Shown piece after piece: positions 26,072 through 34,255 of a stretch of 58,243 nt of DNA (position 1 is the first letter of the stretch; each line of letters begins with the position of its first letter). The notes under the pieces were generated by a model. That model did no database searches, had not been told where the DNA came from, and was given only the letters and a program-made list of their open reading frames with translations. Position numbers and translations under genes: made by a program. This stretch comes from Verrucomicrobiota bacterium. Its GTDB lineage: Bacteria; Verrucomicrobiota; Verrucomicrobiia; Verrucomicrobiales; Verrucomicrobiaceae. The stretch is taken from contig CAUJJC010000185.1 in NCBI GenBank assembly GCA_963204975.1, positions 1 to 58,243 of the forward strand, written 5' to 3'.

Positions 26072-26830
26072 TCACACGAACTCCGTCTCTACAGGACAGT
26101 GGTCTGAACCATACACATCCGAGCGGATGGTGCATGATGCCAAGCGTGGCCTCAGGGCCTGGGACGCCAGCCAGTAGTCCAGCCGCCATCCGATGTTTTT
26201 CTCTCGTGCGGCCCCTCCGGTGCGCATCGTCCACCAAGTGTAACGGCCCGGATTGGGATCAAACTCCCGGAACACATCCACCATCCCATTTTCCATGTAG
26301 CGATCAAAGCTGGCGCGCTCCTCGTCACTGAAGCCTGGGTTCTTACGATTGGACTTCGGGTTGGCCAGATCGATCTCCTTGTGCGCACAATTCAGATCGC
26401 CGCAAACGAGAACGGGCTTCGTTTCCTCCAGTGCCTTTAGATGCTGGCGAAAGGCCTCATCCCAGTTCATGCGATAGGACAGCCGGGCCAGTTCTGCCTG
26501 GGAGTTCGGGGTATATACATTGACCAAATGGAACTCGGGAAACTCGACCGTGATGACACGCCCCTCCCTGTCATGCTCAGCAATCCCAAGCCCCGCAGAC
26601 TGGCCCAAAATCGGCACGCGGGTAAGCACGAGGGTGCCAGAATACCCCTTCTTTTCCGCGCTATTCCAGATCGCCGTGTATCCCTCCAGCCAGCTCAGAT
26701 CGCATTGATCCGGTTGCGCCTTGGTTTCTTGCAGGCACACCACATCGGCTTCGCTGCTTTTCAGGTAGTCGCGAAGTCCTTTGTCCATCGCCGAGCGAAT
26801 GCCATTCACGTTCCAGGTGCTGAGTTTCAT
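26072..26830 (-). CDS. xth: Exodeoxyribonuclease III (AP endonuclease)
   Basis: 252 residues from the ATG at 26830 (MKLSTWNVNGIRS); the open frame extends 29 codons upstream, but this is the family start. It cuts abasic sites and removes 3' blocks in base-excision repair. Visible motifs are CLQETKAQ (metal-binding Glu), NVYTPNSQ (catalytic Tyr), VCGDLNCAHKEIDL (Asp/Asn pair), WRLDYWLAS (Asp) and GSDHCPV (catalytic His). Length and motif order match ExoA/Xth. It lies 72 bases upstream of the exported-protein gene on the same strand. Confidence 0.96.
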   Translation of the reverse strand: MKLSTWNVNGIRSAMDKGLRDYLKSSEADVVCLQETKAQPDQCDLSWLEGYTAIWNSAEKKGYSGTLVLTRVPILGQSAGLGIAEHDREGRVITVEFPEFHLVNVYTPNSQAELARLSYRMNWDEAFRQHLKALEETKPVLVCGDLNCAHKEIDLANPKSNRKNPGFSDEERASFDRYMENGMVDVFREFDPNPGRYTWWTMRTGGAAREKNIGWRLDYWLASQALRPRLASCTIRSDVYGSDHCPVETEFV

Positions 26831-27010
26831 GTGCGGCGAGTGGTAAGCACTCCAGGCCGTAGCGCAAGCACCGTCGTCCACAAGCCACGAACTCCGTGAT
26901 TGACGCCTGGAGCGCATTCTGCCTAGACTCCGCAGTCGCTGCCTATCGCATCCACTCCCGATGTCGAATCCGTTGCGGCCCTCTCCCCCTATCGCTCCAC
27001 CACCGCACTC

Positions 27011-27601
27011 ATGAAAATACCCTTCCGTCTCTCCGCCCGCTCGGGCTTTACGCTGATCGAAATGCTCGTCGTGATCGGCATCATCGGCATCCTTGCCAGC
27101 CTCGCCGTGCCCGCCGCCACCGGCGTCATGAAGAAAGCCAAGAAAGTGAAAACCTCCGCTGCGCTCAAGGACGTGCAGTTGGGCATCAAAAACTATCAGG
27201 CTGAATACAACCGCTACCCGCTCAAGCCAGGCATGACCTCAGAGAATCCGATCGCACTGGATGAAGGTGCTACCCTTCTCAAAATTCTGCTGGGCGAGAA
27301 CGAACAAAAGCTCAACCCACGCCAGATCGTTTACATCGAACCCCCCATGGGCAAAAACGGCTCTGGTGGGCTTGTTGGCAGCGAGGGCAGCTACGGCCTC
27401 ATGGACTCCTGGGGTGAACCCTTCCAGGTGATCATGGATGCCAACTACGATAACAAGATCGCGAATCCCGACAGTCTTAACGAGGATCAAAACATCTCGG
27501 CTGATGCTCCAGCCAATCTCCCCATTGGCGTTCTCGCTTACAGCCATGGCGAAGACAAGAAACCCAATACCAAGGACGACGTCGCTTCCTGGCGCCCGTG
27601 A
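27011..27601 (+). CDS. GspG-like type II pseudopilin
   Basis: 196 residues. A short basic leader ends with the prepilin peptidase site SG/FTLIEM (cut after Gly12), followed by the hydrophobic helix VVIGIIGILASLAVPA. The soluble part has DSWGEPFQV and a final GEDKKPNTKDDVASW, the calcium-site segment of GspG-type major pseudopilins. Such DxxGxPYxY-type pseudopilin domains are abundant in this phylum, often outside secretion operons, as here. It should be inserted in the inner membrane and assembled in a T2SS or related pseudopilus. A terminator follows at 27636. Confidence 0.92.
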   Translation: MKIPFRLSARSGFTLIEMLVVIGIIGILASLAVPAATGVMKKAKKVKTSAALKDVQLGIKNYQAEYNRYPLKPGMTSENPIALDEGATLLKILLGENEQKLNPRQIVYIEPPMGKNGSGGLVGSEGSYGLMDSWGEPFQVIMDANYDNKIANPDSLNEDQNISADAPANLPIGVLAYSHGEDKKPNTKDDVASWRP

Positions 27602-27635
27602 TTCGAAAGAACGATTCGAATCCGTTTCCAAATTC

Positions 27636-27668
27636 AGAAGGCAACCCGCGAGGGTTGCCTTCTTTCAT
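27636..27668 (+). terminator. Intrinsic terminator after the pseudopilin gene
   Basis: A perfect 12-bp stem (AGAAGGCAACCC / GGGTTGCCTTCT) is capped by a GCGA tetraloop of the GNRA class and followed by TTCATTT. It lies 34 bases after the stop. Confidence 0.88.
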
Positions 27669-27721
27669 TTCCACGACAGACCTCGGGGACCGAAGACTAA
27701 CAAGCTGCTCATCGCCTGCGA

Positions 27722-28450
27722 TCAAGGCTTGATCATGAGCGGCGGCTGCTGAAGCAAACCTCCCTCTAGCGGGATCTTGTTCGTCGTGGGAGCCGTCGGC
27801 AGTCCATTGCCAGACGGCGCTCCAGGCGTGGGAGCAGGAGTCTTGGGCTCTGCTGCCGTGCCCTTGCTCTTCTCCCCTTCCGCCTTGAGCATCTGCTCAG
27901 CCTCCCGCTTGGACCGCTTCTTCTCCGCCCTCGTCGTTGGTAACATTTCCTGGGCGTTGGACATGGAGCGCAGCTTGCTCAGCGGCGGATACTTCTTTTC
28001 CATCTCGGTGACCACTTCCTGCGGCACGCCTTCCCAGATGGTAATGATCCCATCCGACACCGGACGGTCGATCGTCACGAAGTCCACAGCGTTCCCGTTC
28101 ACCATCGCCAGCATGATTTCTCCCGTGCGAGTGCGTGTGACGAGATCCAAAGCGTTGCCGCCCCGGAAATCGAGCCTCAGCGTCACGCCATAGCCATTGC
28201 CGCTCTCTGCGGGGAAGGCATGCATGGCAGCGATGCTGCTCTGCGAGAATTCAGGCACCACCTTGAACACCACCGGATACTGCTTTCCTGGGATCACCTG
28301 GCGGAAGATGCTTCGCGGCGAATCCATGTCCGATCCCTGCACATGGAACGTGATCAGGAACTTGTGCTTCTCTTTTCCCGTAAGCGCGGCGCATCCAGCG
28401 AGCGACAGGGCGGTGACAGTCAAGGCGAGACAGGAAAGGAGTCGATTCAT
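27722..28450 (-). CDS. Lipoprotein with a SecD-P1-like region
   Basis: 242 residues. A type II signal peptide ends in LAGC (Cys20). Residues about 30-150 contain VTLRLDFRGGNALDLVTR, GEIMLAMVNGNAV and ITIWEGVP segments, in the order and spacing of the periplasmic P1 head of SecD (the usual FARVTREN, LAIVLDGKV and QISG elements). The remainder is a charged helix and a Pro/Ala-rich tail to the C-terminus. SecD P1 binds the emerging preprotein; a detached, lipidated copy could assist export, but this is inference from eye alignment. It is a monocistronic gene. Confidence 0.6.
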   Translation of the reverse strand: MNRLLSCLALTVTALSLAGCAALTGKEKHKFLITFHVQGSDMDSPRSIFRQVIPGKQYPVVFKVVPEFSQSSIAAMHAFPAESGNGYGVTLRLDFRGGNALDLVTRTRTGEIMLAMVNGNAVDFVTIDRPVSDGIITIWEGVPQEVVTEMEKKYPPLSKLRSMSNAQEMLPTTRAEKKRSKREAEQMLKAEGEKSKGTAAEPKTPAPTPGAPSGNGLPTAPTTNKIPLEGGLLQQPPLMIKP

Positions 28451-28610
28451 CGTGCCGGGATCAAATCAGAGATCAGGCCCAATGAAAAGGTGAATCCTGC
28501 TTCCATGCTCCAGGCTTGCCGTCCGTTCACGATTCCGCTGCAATGCTCGGCATGAAGCCGATCCCCCCGACCTGAATCTTCTGGCAGCCAGAGAGTTTCG
28601 CCAACACCCG

Positions 28611-28648
28611 AAACGAAAAGCGACACTCAGGTCGCCCCGAGTGCCGCT
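28611..28648 (-). terminator. Intrinsic terminator after the DUF1501 gene
   Basis: On the minus strand AGCGGCACTC pairs with GAGTGTCGCT (one G-U) around a ten-base loop, then TTTTCGTTTCG. It lies 21 bases after the stop at 28669. Between it and the lipoprotein start at 28450 I see nothing else. Confidence 0.85.
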
Positions 28649-28668
28649 GGAATGGAATCCTTGACCAA

Positions 28669-30135
28669 CTACGCAAACAACTGCGTCACTGGTTTGGCCT
28701 TCACGAGTTCGCGAGGCTGGTTGAGGTGGTTGTAAACCACTGTCTCGGGATCGATGCCCATGGCGTGGTAAATCGTGGCGAGCAGTTCGGTGGGATGCAC
28801 GGGGCTCTCGGCGGGAGCGGAGCCGGTCTTGTCGGACTTGCCGTGGATGTAACCGCGCTTGATGCCTGCGCCGCCGACAACGGCGGTGTAGCAATACGGC
28901 CAGTGGTCGCGACCGTCGGCACTGTTGCCGTTGCCGGAAGTGGACACGCCTTTTTCAGGACTGCGGCCGAACTCACCGAGAGCGACGACGATGGTCTCAT
29001 CAAGCAAGCCTGTGGAATCAAGATCGGCAAAGAGGGCGGCCAGCCCTTGGTCGAGCATGGGACCGGACTTGTTCTTCATGCGCTCGGTGAGGCCGACGTG
29101 GTGGTCCCACGAGTGGTTGTCGGAGTTGGCGACCTTGGGCCAGATGACTTCGACCACGCGGGTGCCGGCCTCCAGCAAGCGACGAGCAAGCAAACAGCTC
29201 TGGCCGAAGGTGTTGCGACCGTAGCGATCACGCATGGCGTCGGTTTCCCGATCAAGGGCGAAGGCATCGCGGGCACGGCCGCTGGCGATGAGATTGAGAG
29301 CCTGATTGTAATACTGATCGAGGCTCATGTTGGACACGGCTTTCTCGATGTCGGGCATCTGGCCGTTGATCGCTTCGCGCAGCTTGGCGCGGCGCTGAAG
29401 GCGGAGGCTGAAGAGATCGGGGCGGAGCTGGAGATCGTCGATCTTGATCTTGCTCATCTTGTCCATGTCGAGGTCATCTCCATCGGGGTAGAGCGTGTAG
29501 GGATCGTAAGCCTTACCGAGGAAGCCCGCAGTGCCGCCTTTGCCGATCACATTGGACTCCTGCAAAGGACGCGGCAGCATGACGAAGGGGAGCATGGGCT
29601 CGTCCATCGGCTTGAGGCGGATGATGTTGGAGCCGAAGTTCGGATAGTCCTTGGCGTTCGGTGGTTCGAGCTGGCCGGACGGGCTCACCTTGTCCGTCGT
29701 GTAGCCGGTCATGATCTGGTAGATCGCGGCGGTGTGGTTGAACAATCCATTGGGCGTGTAGCTCATGGAGTTGATCATGGTGAACTTGTCGTTCACCTGC
29801 GCGAGCTTGGGCAGGATCTCGGTAAACTGCTTACCCGCCACCTTCGTGGGGATGTTCTTGAAGGCGGAGCGGACGTTGTCCGGCACATTTTCCTTCGGGT
29901 CCCAGAGGTCGAGATGCGAGGGACCGCCCTGAAGGTAGATCATGAGCACGCTCTTCGCCTTGCCCCATCCGGCACGCCCTGCGCCTGCTCCATTGCTGGC
30001 GGCTTGCGCGCGGAACACGTTGTTGAGCGTGAGGCCGAGCATCGAAGCTCCCCCAACACGCAGCACATCACGGCGCGAAACTCCGAGGTGAGTGTCGCAA
30101 AGATCTTTTCCAGGAACTCCAGGCAGGCGGAACAT
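28669..30135 (-). CDS. Tat-exported DUF1501 protein (sulfatase-like fold)
   Basis: 488 residues. The N-terminus has a Tat signal ([18 protein letters not shown]). The body shows the DUF1501 hallmarks: [19 protein letters not shown] near residue 64, [42 protein letters not shown], and [15 protein letters not shown]. The family is related to alkaline phosphatase/sulfatase enzymes and is hugely expanded in Planctomycetes and Verrucomicrobia. It is usually encoded next to DUF1549/DUF1553 cytochrome-type proteins; none is adjacent here. Substrate unknown, probably periplasmic sulfated or phosphorylated compounds. Confidence 0.93.
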   Translation of the reverse strand: MFRLPGVPGKDLCDTHLGVSRRDVLRVGGASMLGLTLNNVFRAQAASNGAGAGRAGWGKAKSVLMIYLQGGPSHLDLWDPKENVPDNVRSAFKNIPTKVAGKQFTEILPKLAQVNDKFTMINSMSYTPNGLFNHTAAIYQIMTGYTTDKVSPSGQLEPPNAKDYPNFGSNIIRLKPMDEPMLPFVMLPRPLQESNVIGKGGTAGFLGKAYDPYTLYPDGDDLDMDKMSKIKIDDLQLRPDLFSLRLQRRAKLREAINGQMPDIEKAVSNMSLDQYYNQALNLIASGRARDAFALDRETDAMRDRYGRNTFGQSCLLARRLLEAGTRVVEVIWPKVANSDNHSWDHHVGLTERMKNKSGPMLDQGLAALFADLDSTGLLDETIVVALGEFGRSPEKGVSTSGNGNSADGRDHWPYCYTAVVGGAGIKRGYIHGKSDKTGSAPAESPVHPTELLATIYHAMGIDPETVVYNHLNQPRELVKAKPVTQLFA

Positions 30136-30270
30136 AAGATGAGAGCAGGGTTAAGGTTTGCGCCCAATACGGCACACAGGATCGCAATCTTCGCACAGGT
30201 TCGTTCCGGCGTCACGGAAGTCATTGCCGCTTGGGCCGATCATCCATGCCGCCTGCGCTGAGCGCGAGTG

Positions 30271-31347
30271 CTAATGCTTGAGACCGGCCTTGGGGACTTC
30301 CAGTTTGCGCTCACGTTCGTGCTCCAGGTCTTTGAGCATGGCTTTGTTGTCCGTGATGTTCTTCTCCTGCACTTTGATCTTGTCGTCCAGTTTCCCGATG
30401 TCCTCCTTCCGAAGATCGATGCGGTTTTGCAGGTGCTTCTTTTCTCCTTCGGGTGCCACTTCCAGTGCGGTCTGAAACTCGGCCATTTCAGTTTCGAGCT
30501 GCTGCTTTTCAGCATTCAGTTTTCGGAGCTGGCTTTCGTCCGTCTGCGTCATCGTCCTGTTCACATCCATGGCGTAGTCCAGCCCTCCCACCGCCTTGCC
30601 TAGAGCGACAGATTTCTCCACCTCAAAGTGGACGATTTCATCGTTCGCCATCTTGATGTTCGCCTCATGGCCGGCGATTTTGGCATCAATCACGTCCACA
30701 TCTGCCTTGCGCCTACCGATCTCATGCATGGCAGCGTTGCGCTCATTATCCGAGGGAGCGTTCACCATCTCTTTCGTCAGGTCTTCGATCTTCGCGGTCA
30801 GTTTGTTCCTTTCCTCTTGGAGATCAGAAATCATTTTCCCGGCTCTTTCATTTTTGCGGGCCATGAAATTGATCATGTCGTCAGCGGCAGCGGCATTTTC
30901 AGCGTTCGATTTGATACCCAGAGCGCTCTTGACCAGCCGGGCACCGCTTGCCTTCAGATTGCTCAGCATTCGATTGACCGAGGGTGGCTCCATCTTGGCC
31001 AGCTCGGGATCGGCTCGCTTCATGTCACGCATTTGACGCCGAAGCTCAGCGCTCTCGTTGCGCATTTGCGCGATCTCGGGCTTTTTCGATTTGTCGCCCA
31101 GGACCTCATACTTGGCGCTCGCGTTTGACATCTTGACCTTTAGATCTTCGTAGGACTCGCGCAGCTTTGCGAATTGCTCCTGCCGTTCGGGGCTCACGTT
31201 GTTGAGGTCGAGCTTCGGGCGGGCAGCTTCGGCGATTTTGTTTTTGAGGTAGTCTTTGACGCTGGGCATACGAGTTGCGGCTGAGGATGTGAAACTGCTT
31301 TCTGGGGACGCTGCGGTCCCGCTGATAAGATCGGCAGTTGCGCCCAT
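30271..31347 (-). CDS. Coiled-coil protein of unknown function
   Basis: 358 residues from the ATG at 31347; an ATG at 31269 (MPSVKDYLKNKI) is an equally good start. No signal peptide or membrane helix is seen. Nearly the whole chain is charged heptad sequence in two blocks (about 55-120 and 165-345), separated by a less charged stretch with SNLKASGARLVKSALGIKS. The second block repeats an E-I/M-x-x-A-x-x-D pattern suggesting an antiparallel hairpin. I do not recognise a family. It sits between DUF1501 (134-base gap) and the ECF sigma gene but has no shared transcript, since a terminator lies at 31392. Confidence 0.65.
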   Translation of the reverse strand: MGATADLISGTAASPESSFTSSAATRMPSVKDYLKNKIAEAARPKLDLNNVSPERQEQFAKLRESYEDLKVKMSNASAKYEVLGDKSKKPEIAQMRNESAELRRQMRDMKRADPELAKMEPPSVNRMLSNLKASGARLVKSALGIKSNAENAAAADDMINFMARKNERAGKMISDLQEERNKLTAKIEDLTKEMVNAPSDNERNAAMHEIGRRKADVDVIDAKIAGHEANIKMANDEIVHFEVEKSVALGKAVGGLDYAMDVNRTMTQTDESQLRKLNAEKQQLETEMAEFQTALEVAPEGEKKHLQNRIDLRKEDIGKLDDKIKVQEKNITDNKAMLKDLEHERERKLEVPKAGLKH

Positions 31348-31391
31348 TGGGTTACACTTTGACTATCACAGGACACCCTGAACAAAGGCAC

Positions 31392-31426
31392 CAAAGCAAA
31401 AGGCCGGTAGCGTCTGCTACCGGCCT
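31392..31426 (-). terminator. Intrinsic terminator after the ECF sigma gene
   Basis: A perfect 11-bp stem (AGGCCGGTAGC / GCTACCGGCCT) with a four-base loop is followed on the minus strand by TTTTGCTTT. It lies 34 bases after the stop at 31460. Confidence 0.9.
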
Positions 31427-31459
31427 GGGGCTTGGTATGAATTAGGATGTTAGGTATCT

Positions 31460-32065
31460 TTACAGCTCGCGCTCGATGATCGCTCCGAGCGCCTTGATAC
31501 CACGGCGGACACGGGCTTTCACGGTGCCCAAAGGCTCACCCGTGCTGCTGGCCATGTCCTTGCGGGCCTTGCCAGCGAAGAAGGCCTGCTCGATGGCTTC
31601 GCGTTGAGAAGGTGAGAGGCGCTGAACGGCGCGACGAACGATGGCTGCGCGCTCGCTCATCTGGAGATTCTCATCAGCGGAACGCTCGTCCATCTCGGGA
31701 AGCTCGACCTTCTGCTGGTTCTCGAAGCGGTTGTTCAACTCGCTGCGGCGCTGGCGGGAGCGCACGAGGTCGATCGAGCGATTGCGTGCGAGCGTGGTCA
31801 TCCAGGTCACGGGCTTGCCCTTGCTTGGCTCATAAAGGTGAGCCTTCTGCCAGAGGGCGACGAAGACCTCCTGCACGATGTCCTGGGTGTCCTGATAATC
31901 ATCAAGCACGCGGTTCACGGTATGGATGAGCAGGGGGGTGTAAAGTTTGTGCAATTCAGCGAAGGCGGCGGCATCCTTCATGGCGATGCGGCGCAGCAGC
32001 GAGGCGTCCCGCTCCGTCGTGTCGGGGGCGTCGGAGACTTGAGTGGAGGAGAGGTTCGGCTTCAT
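31460..32065 (-). CDS. ECF-type RNA polymerase sigma factor
   Basis: 201 residues from the ATG at 32065; a GTG at 32095 would add ten residues. Region 2 (about 28-98) has DYQDTQDIVQEVFVALWQKA and WMTTLARNRSIDLVRSR, which contact the core enzyme and the -10 element. Region 4 (about 140-195) has RLSPSQREAIEQAFF and GTVKARVRRGIKAL for the -35 element. It lacks an adjacent anti-sigma factor, so its control is unclear; partners may be elsewhere. Its upstream gap, shared with the UbiA gene, carries a cluster of TTTGTCT boxes (32141-32210) that may be its own or a regulator's binding site. Confidence 0.93.
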   Translation of the reverse strand: MKPNLSSTQVSDAPDTTERDASLLRRIAMKDAAAFAELHKLYTPLLIHTVNRVLDDYQDTQDIVQEVFVALWQKAHLYEPSKGKPVTWMTTLARNRSIDLVRSRQRRSELNNRFENQQKVELPEMDERSADENLQMSERAAIVRRAVQRLSPSQREAIEQAFFAGKARKDMASSTGEPLGTVKARVRRGIKALGAIIEREL

Positions 32066-32140
32066 GGCGTTGAGGAGGTTAAGAACGAACGGCACAGGGA
32101 TTATTCCCGGCGTTCCCAGGACAGGGTTATGATTGTGCCA

Positions 32141-32210
32141 TCTTTGTCTAAAGTAAACATGTTTTTGTCTAATCTTTGTCCAACCCGACAGATCGCAGCT
32201 TGAGACAAAG
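32141..32210. promoter_or_regulatory. Cluster of TTTGTCT boxes between divergent sigma and UbiA genes
   Basis: Three direct copies, TCTTTGTCTA (32141), TTTTTGTCTA (32162) and TCTTTGTCCA (32173), are spaced 21 and 11 bases apart, which is two turns and one turn of the helix. An inverted copy (GAGACAAAG) follows at 32202. Phased repeats in a divergent promoter gap suggest a regulator binding array. Confidence 0.45.
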
Positions 32211-32235
32211 GGGATTACCAGTCACAAATGGTCCC

Positions 32236-33150
32236 ATGCTCCGCGCCCTCCTCGAACTCAGCCGCGTGTCCAATCTACCGACCGTCTGGACCAACGTCCT
32301 GGCCGCCTGGATCATCGCCAGCGGGCCGGACTGGCGCTGGACCTCGGCGCTCGGCTGGCTGCTGCTCGGAGCCTCCTTGATCTACAGCGCCGGAATGATC
32401 CTCAATGACGCCTGCGACGCCGCCTGGGATCGCGATCATCGCCCCGAGCGCCCGATTCCCAGTGGTCGGATCAGCCTGACAACCGTGTGGGCCATCGGCC
32501 TCATCTGGCTCCTCGGTGGCGCGGCGATCATGATCCTCCTCGGCGGCGCAAGCTGGCTGATGACGCTTCTCCTGCTGGCCGCCATCGTGGCCTACAATGC
32601 CTATCACAAACCCTGGGCCGGAAGTGTCATCGTCATGGGCGCGTGCCGGACGTTGCTGTATTTGGCGGCGGGGAGTGCGCAGCTACAGGCTGACGATCCC
32701 AATCTCTTTCAGTGGGTCAATGGCCCCTCGTGGGGCTTTCTAGCAGTTCCGGGTGTGCTCCTCGGCCTCTACATTGTTAGCCTGTCGCTCGTAGCTCGGT
32801 CCGAGATGAAGGGTGTGGTGGGCAAGATCGCGCGCTATGCGGCTCTGGCTTTTTGGGTGATGCCAATTGTGTGGTCCATCATGATCTTTTTTACCTCCTA
32901 CAAATGCTACCATCCGCACCAAGTATCGCTCTGGCTGCCCATCGCATGCTTCGTGATTTGGCTCCGCTTTGCCTCACATAAACTCCGGCTAGGTCCCAGT
33001 GGGATCGGAGGGGCTGTTGGATGCCTCTTGGCTGGCATTCCCTTGATGGACGCGATGATGATTTCATCCGTCTCGCCACTTTCGGCCGCCCTATTGTGTT
33101 GTCTCCCTCCCCTCCTCCGCCTCTGGCAGCGATGGATTGCCGCGACGTGA
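32236..33150 (+). CDS. UbiA-family membrane prenyltransferase
   Basis: 304 residues from the ATG at 32236. About eight hydrophobic helices are seen. The first Asp-rich motif is NDACDAAWD, followed by DHRPERPIPSGRIS, the typical UbiA loop that binds prenyl diphosphate through magnesium. The second motif is degenerate: YNAYHKPWAGSVIVMG stands where DxxD and the YTP(K)R-type segment occur. The acceptor (quinone precursor, sugar, other) cannot be told. The gene is divergent from the ECF sigma factor and convergent with the amidohydrolase; no quinone genes are near. Confidence 0.85.
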   Translation: MLRALLELSRVSNLPTVWTNVLAAWIIASGPDWRWTSALGWLLLGASLIYSAGMILNDACDAAWDRDHRPERPIPSGRISLTTVWAIGLIWLLGGAAIMILLGGASWLMTLLLLAAIVAYNAYHKPWAGSVIVMGACRTLLYLAAGSAQLQADDPNLFQWVNGPSWGFLAVPGVLLGLYIVSLSLVARSEMKGVVGKIARYAALAFWVMPIVWSIMIFFTSYKCYHPHQVSLWLPIACFVIWLRFASHKLRLGPSGIGGAVGCLLAGIPLMDAMMISSVSPLSAALLCCLPPLLRLWQRWIAAT

Positions 33151-33189
33151 GCGGATTGCCTTGAGCATCAAACGCCACGCGTGATCACG

Positions 33190-34125
33190 TCACTTCCGTT
33201 CGATCCATTGGTAGATCGCGAGCGAGTTCTTCCAGAAGAACTTCTCCGCAAACCCGTCATCCTTTGATGAGGCGAATTCGCCAGCCACTTTGACAATCAC
33301 ATCGTAGGCCGTGCCCTTGTCAGACACGGGCCAGTTGCTCGCATACATGAGTCGCTCGGGACCAAAGTGCTGCCACAGATGGTCGAGCACCGGCTGATAG
33401 TAGGCCGTGTCCGTCGGAGCCTGCCCCGGCGGCGTGGCGGTCATTTCCATCAGCGCGGAGATTTTGCACGAGACGTTGCTGTGCTTGGCCGAGGCTGCCA
33501 TACCCTCTTTCCACAGCGTGGTGATTTTTTGTGCGTCACCACAGTTTCCGCAGTGATTGATCACGATGCGCAGGCCGGACACCTTCCGGGCAAGAGAAAC
33601 GACTGGCTCGAAGGCTTTGAGCCCATTGACATCGACCGAGAGGTTCAAGTCCGCCATGAGTTTCATTCCGGCAGCAAACTCGACACTGTCGATGTTGTCC
33701 TTCAGCACCGCACCACCCATGCGAATGCCACGGAAGAGCGGATTGGCCGCCAGGCGTTTGAGCTGGGGAACGAAGTCAGTGCCCGTGGGCTGCAAGTTGC
33801 CGACGAATCCGACGATGCTTTTCTCCTTGGCGGCGAGGTTGAGGATCCAGTCGTTGTCTTCCAGCAGCTTGCTCGCCTCCACCACAACGGTCTCGCGAAT
33901 TCCATGCTTCCCGGCCTGGGCGAGCCAGTCCTTCGGATACACCGGGCGATACAAAGGCGAGCCTTGCGACGGCCACGGCACCCCTTGCGGACGCGTGGGA
34001 TCATAGAAATGGGTGTGCGTGTCGATGACTCGCGAGGCGAGCTGCGCAGCCGCAGGAACGGGCGTTGCAGCGGTTGCGAGGGTGCTGCCAAGAGAGAGCT
34101 TTAAGAGATCGCGACGTGTCTTCAT
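33190..34125 (-). CDS. Tat-exported amidohydrolase (amidohydrolase-2 family)
   Basis: 311 residues from the ATG at 34125 (MKTRRDLLKLSLG), which gives a clean Tat signal ending near AAAQLA. The TIM barrel starts with the metal motif DTHTHFYD. Later strands are VVVEASKLLEDN, GFVGNLQ, GIRMGG, IVINHCGN (metal or catalytic His) and the C-terminal LMYASNWPVSD (catalytic Asp position, Trp-Pro as in family 2). Relatives hydrolyse lactones or decarboxylate aromatic acids; L-rhamnono- or fuconolactonase-like activity is possible. Periplasmic location is inferred from the Tat signal. Confidence 0.85.
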   Translation of the reverse strand: MKTRRDLLKLSLGSTLATAATPVPAAAQLASRVIDTHTHFYDPTRPQGVPWPSQGSPLYRPVYPKDWLAQAGKHGIRETVVVEASKLLEDNDWILNLAAKEKSIVGFVGNLQPTGTDFVPQLKRLAANPLFRGIRMGGAVLKDNIDSVEFAAGMKLMADLNLSVDVNGLKAFEPVVSLARKVSGLRIVINHCGNCGDAQKITTLWKEGMAASAKHSNVSCKISALMEMTATPPGQAPTDTAYYQPVLDHLWQHFGPERLMYASNWPVSDKGTAYDVIVKVAGEFASSKDDGFAEKFFWKNSLAIYQWIERK

Positions 34126-34255
34126 GCATTCACAAAAGCCGCAGTCGAACCGAACACAACCTGGTGTTCGACACGAGCAGGAACCATCTGAAGGCAACAT
34201 GACAGTCATCACGCGATTGTTTGTAACTCATCTCCGCCAGTCGTGAAGAGAGAGG

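Noticed and set aside
28726..30261. A 511-codon plus-strand frame antisense to the DUF1501 gene
   Set aside because: The protein it would encode has no recognisable family, while the other strand encodes a clear DUF1501 with a Tat signal. Long antisense frames are expected in GC-rich DNA.
32236..34125. UbiA enzyme next to an amidohydrolase as part of an ebo-type cluster
   Set aside because: The genes converge rather than form an operon, the hydrolase is Tat-exported and family 2, not TatD-like, and no other ebo genes are seen.
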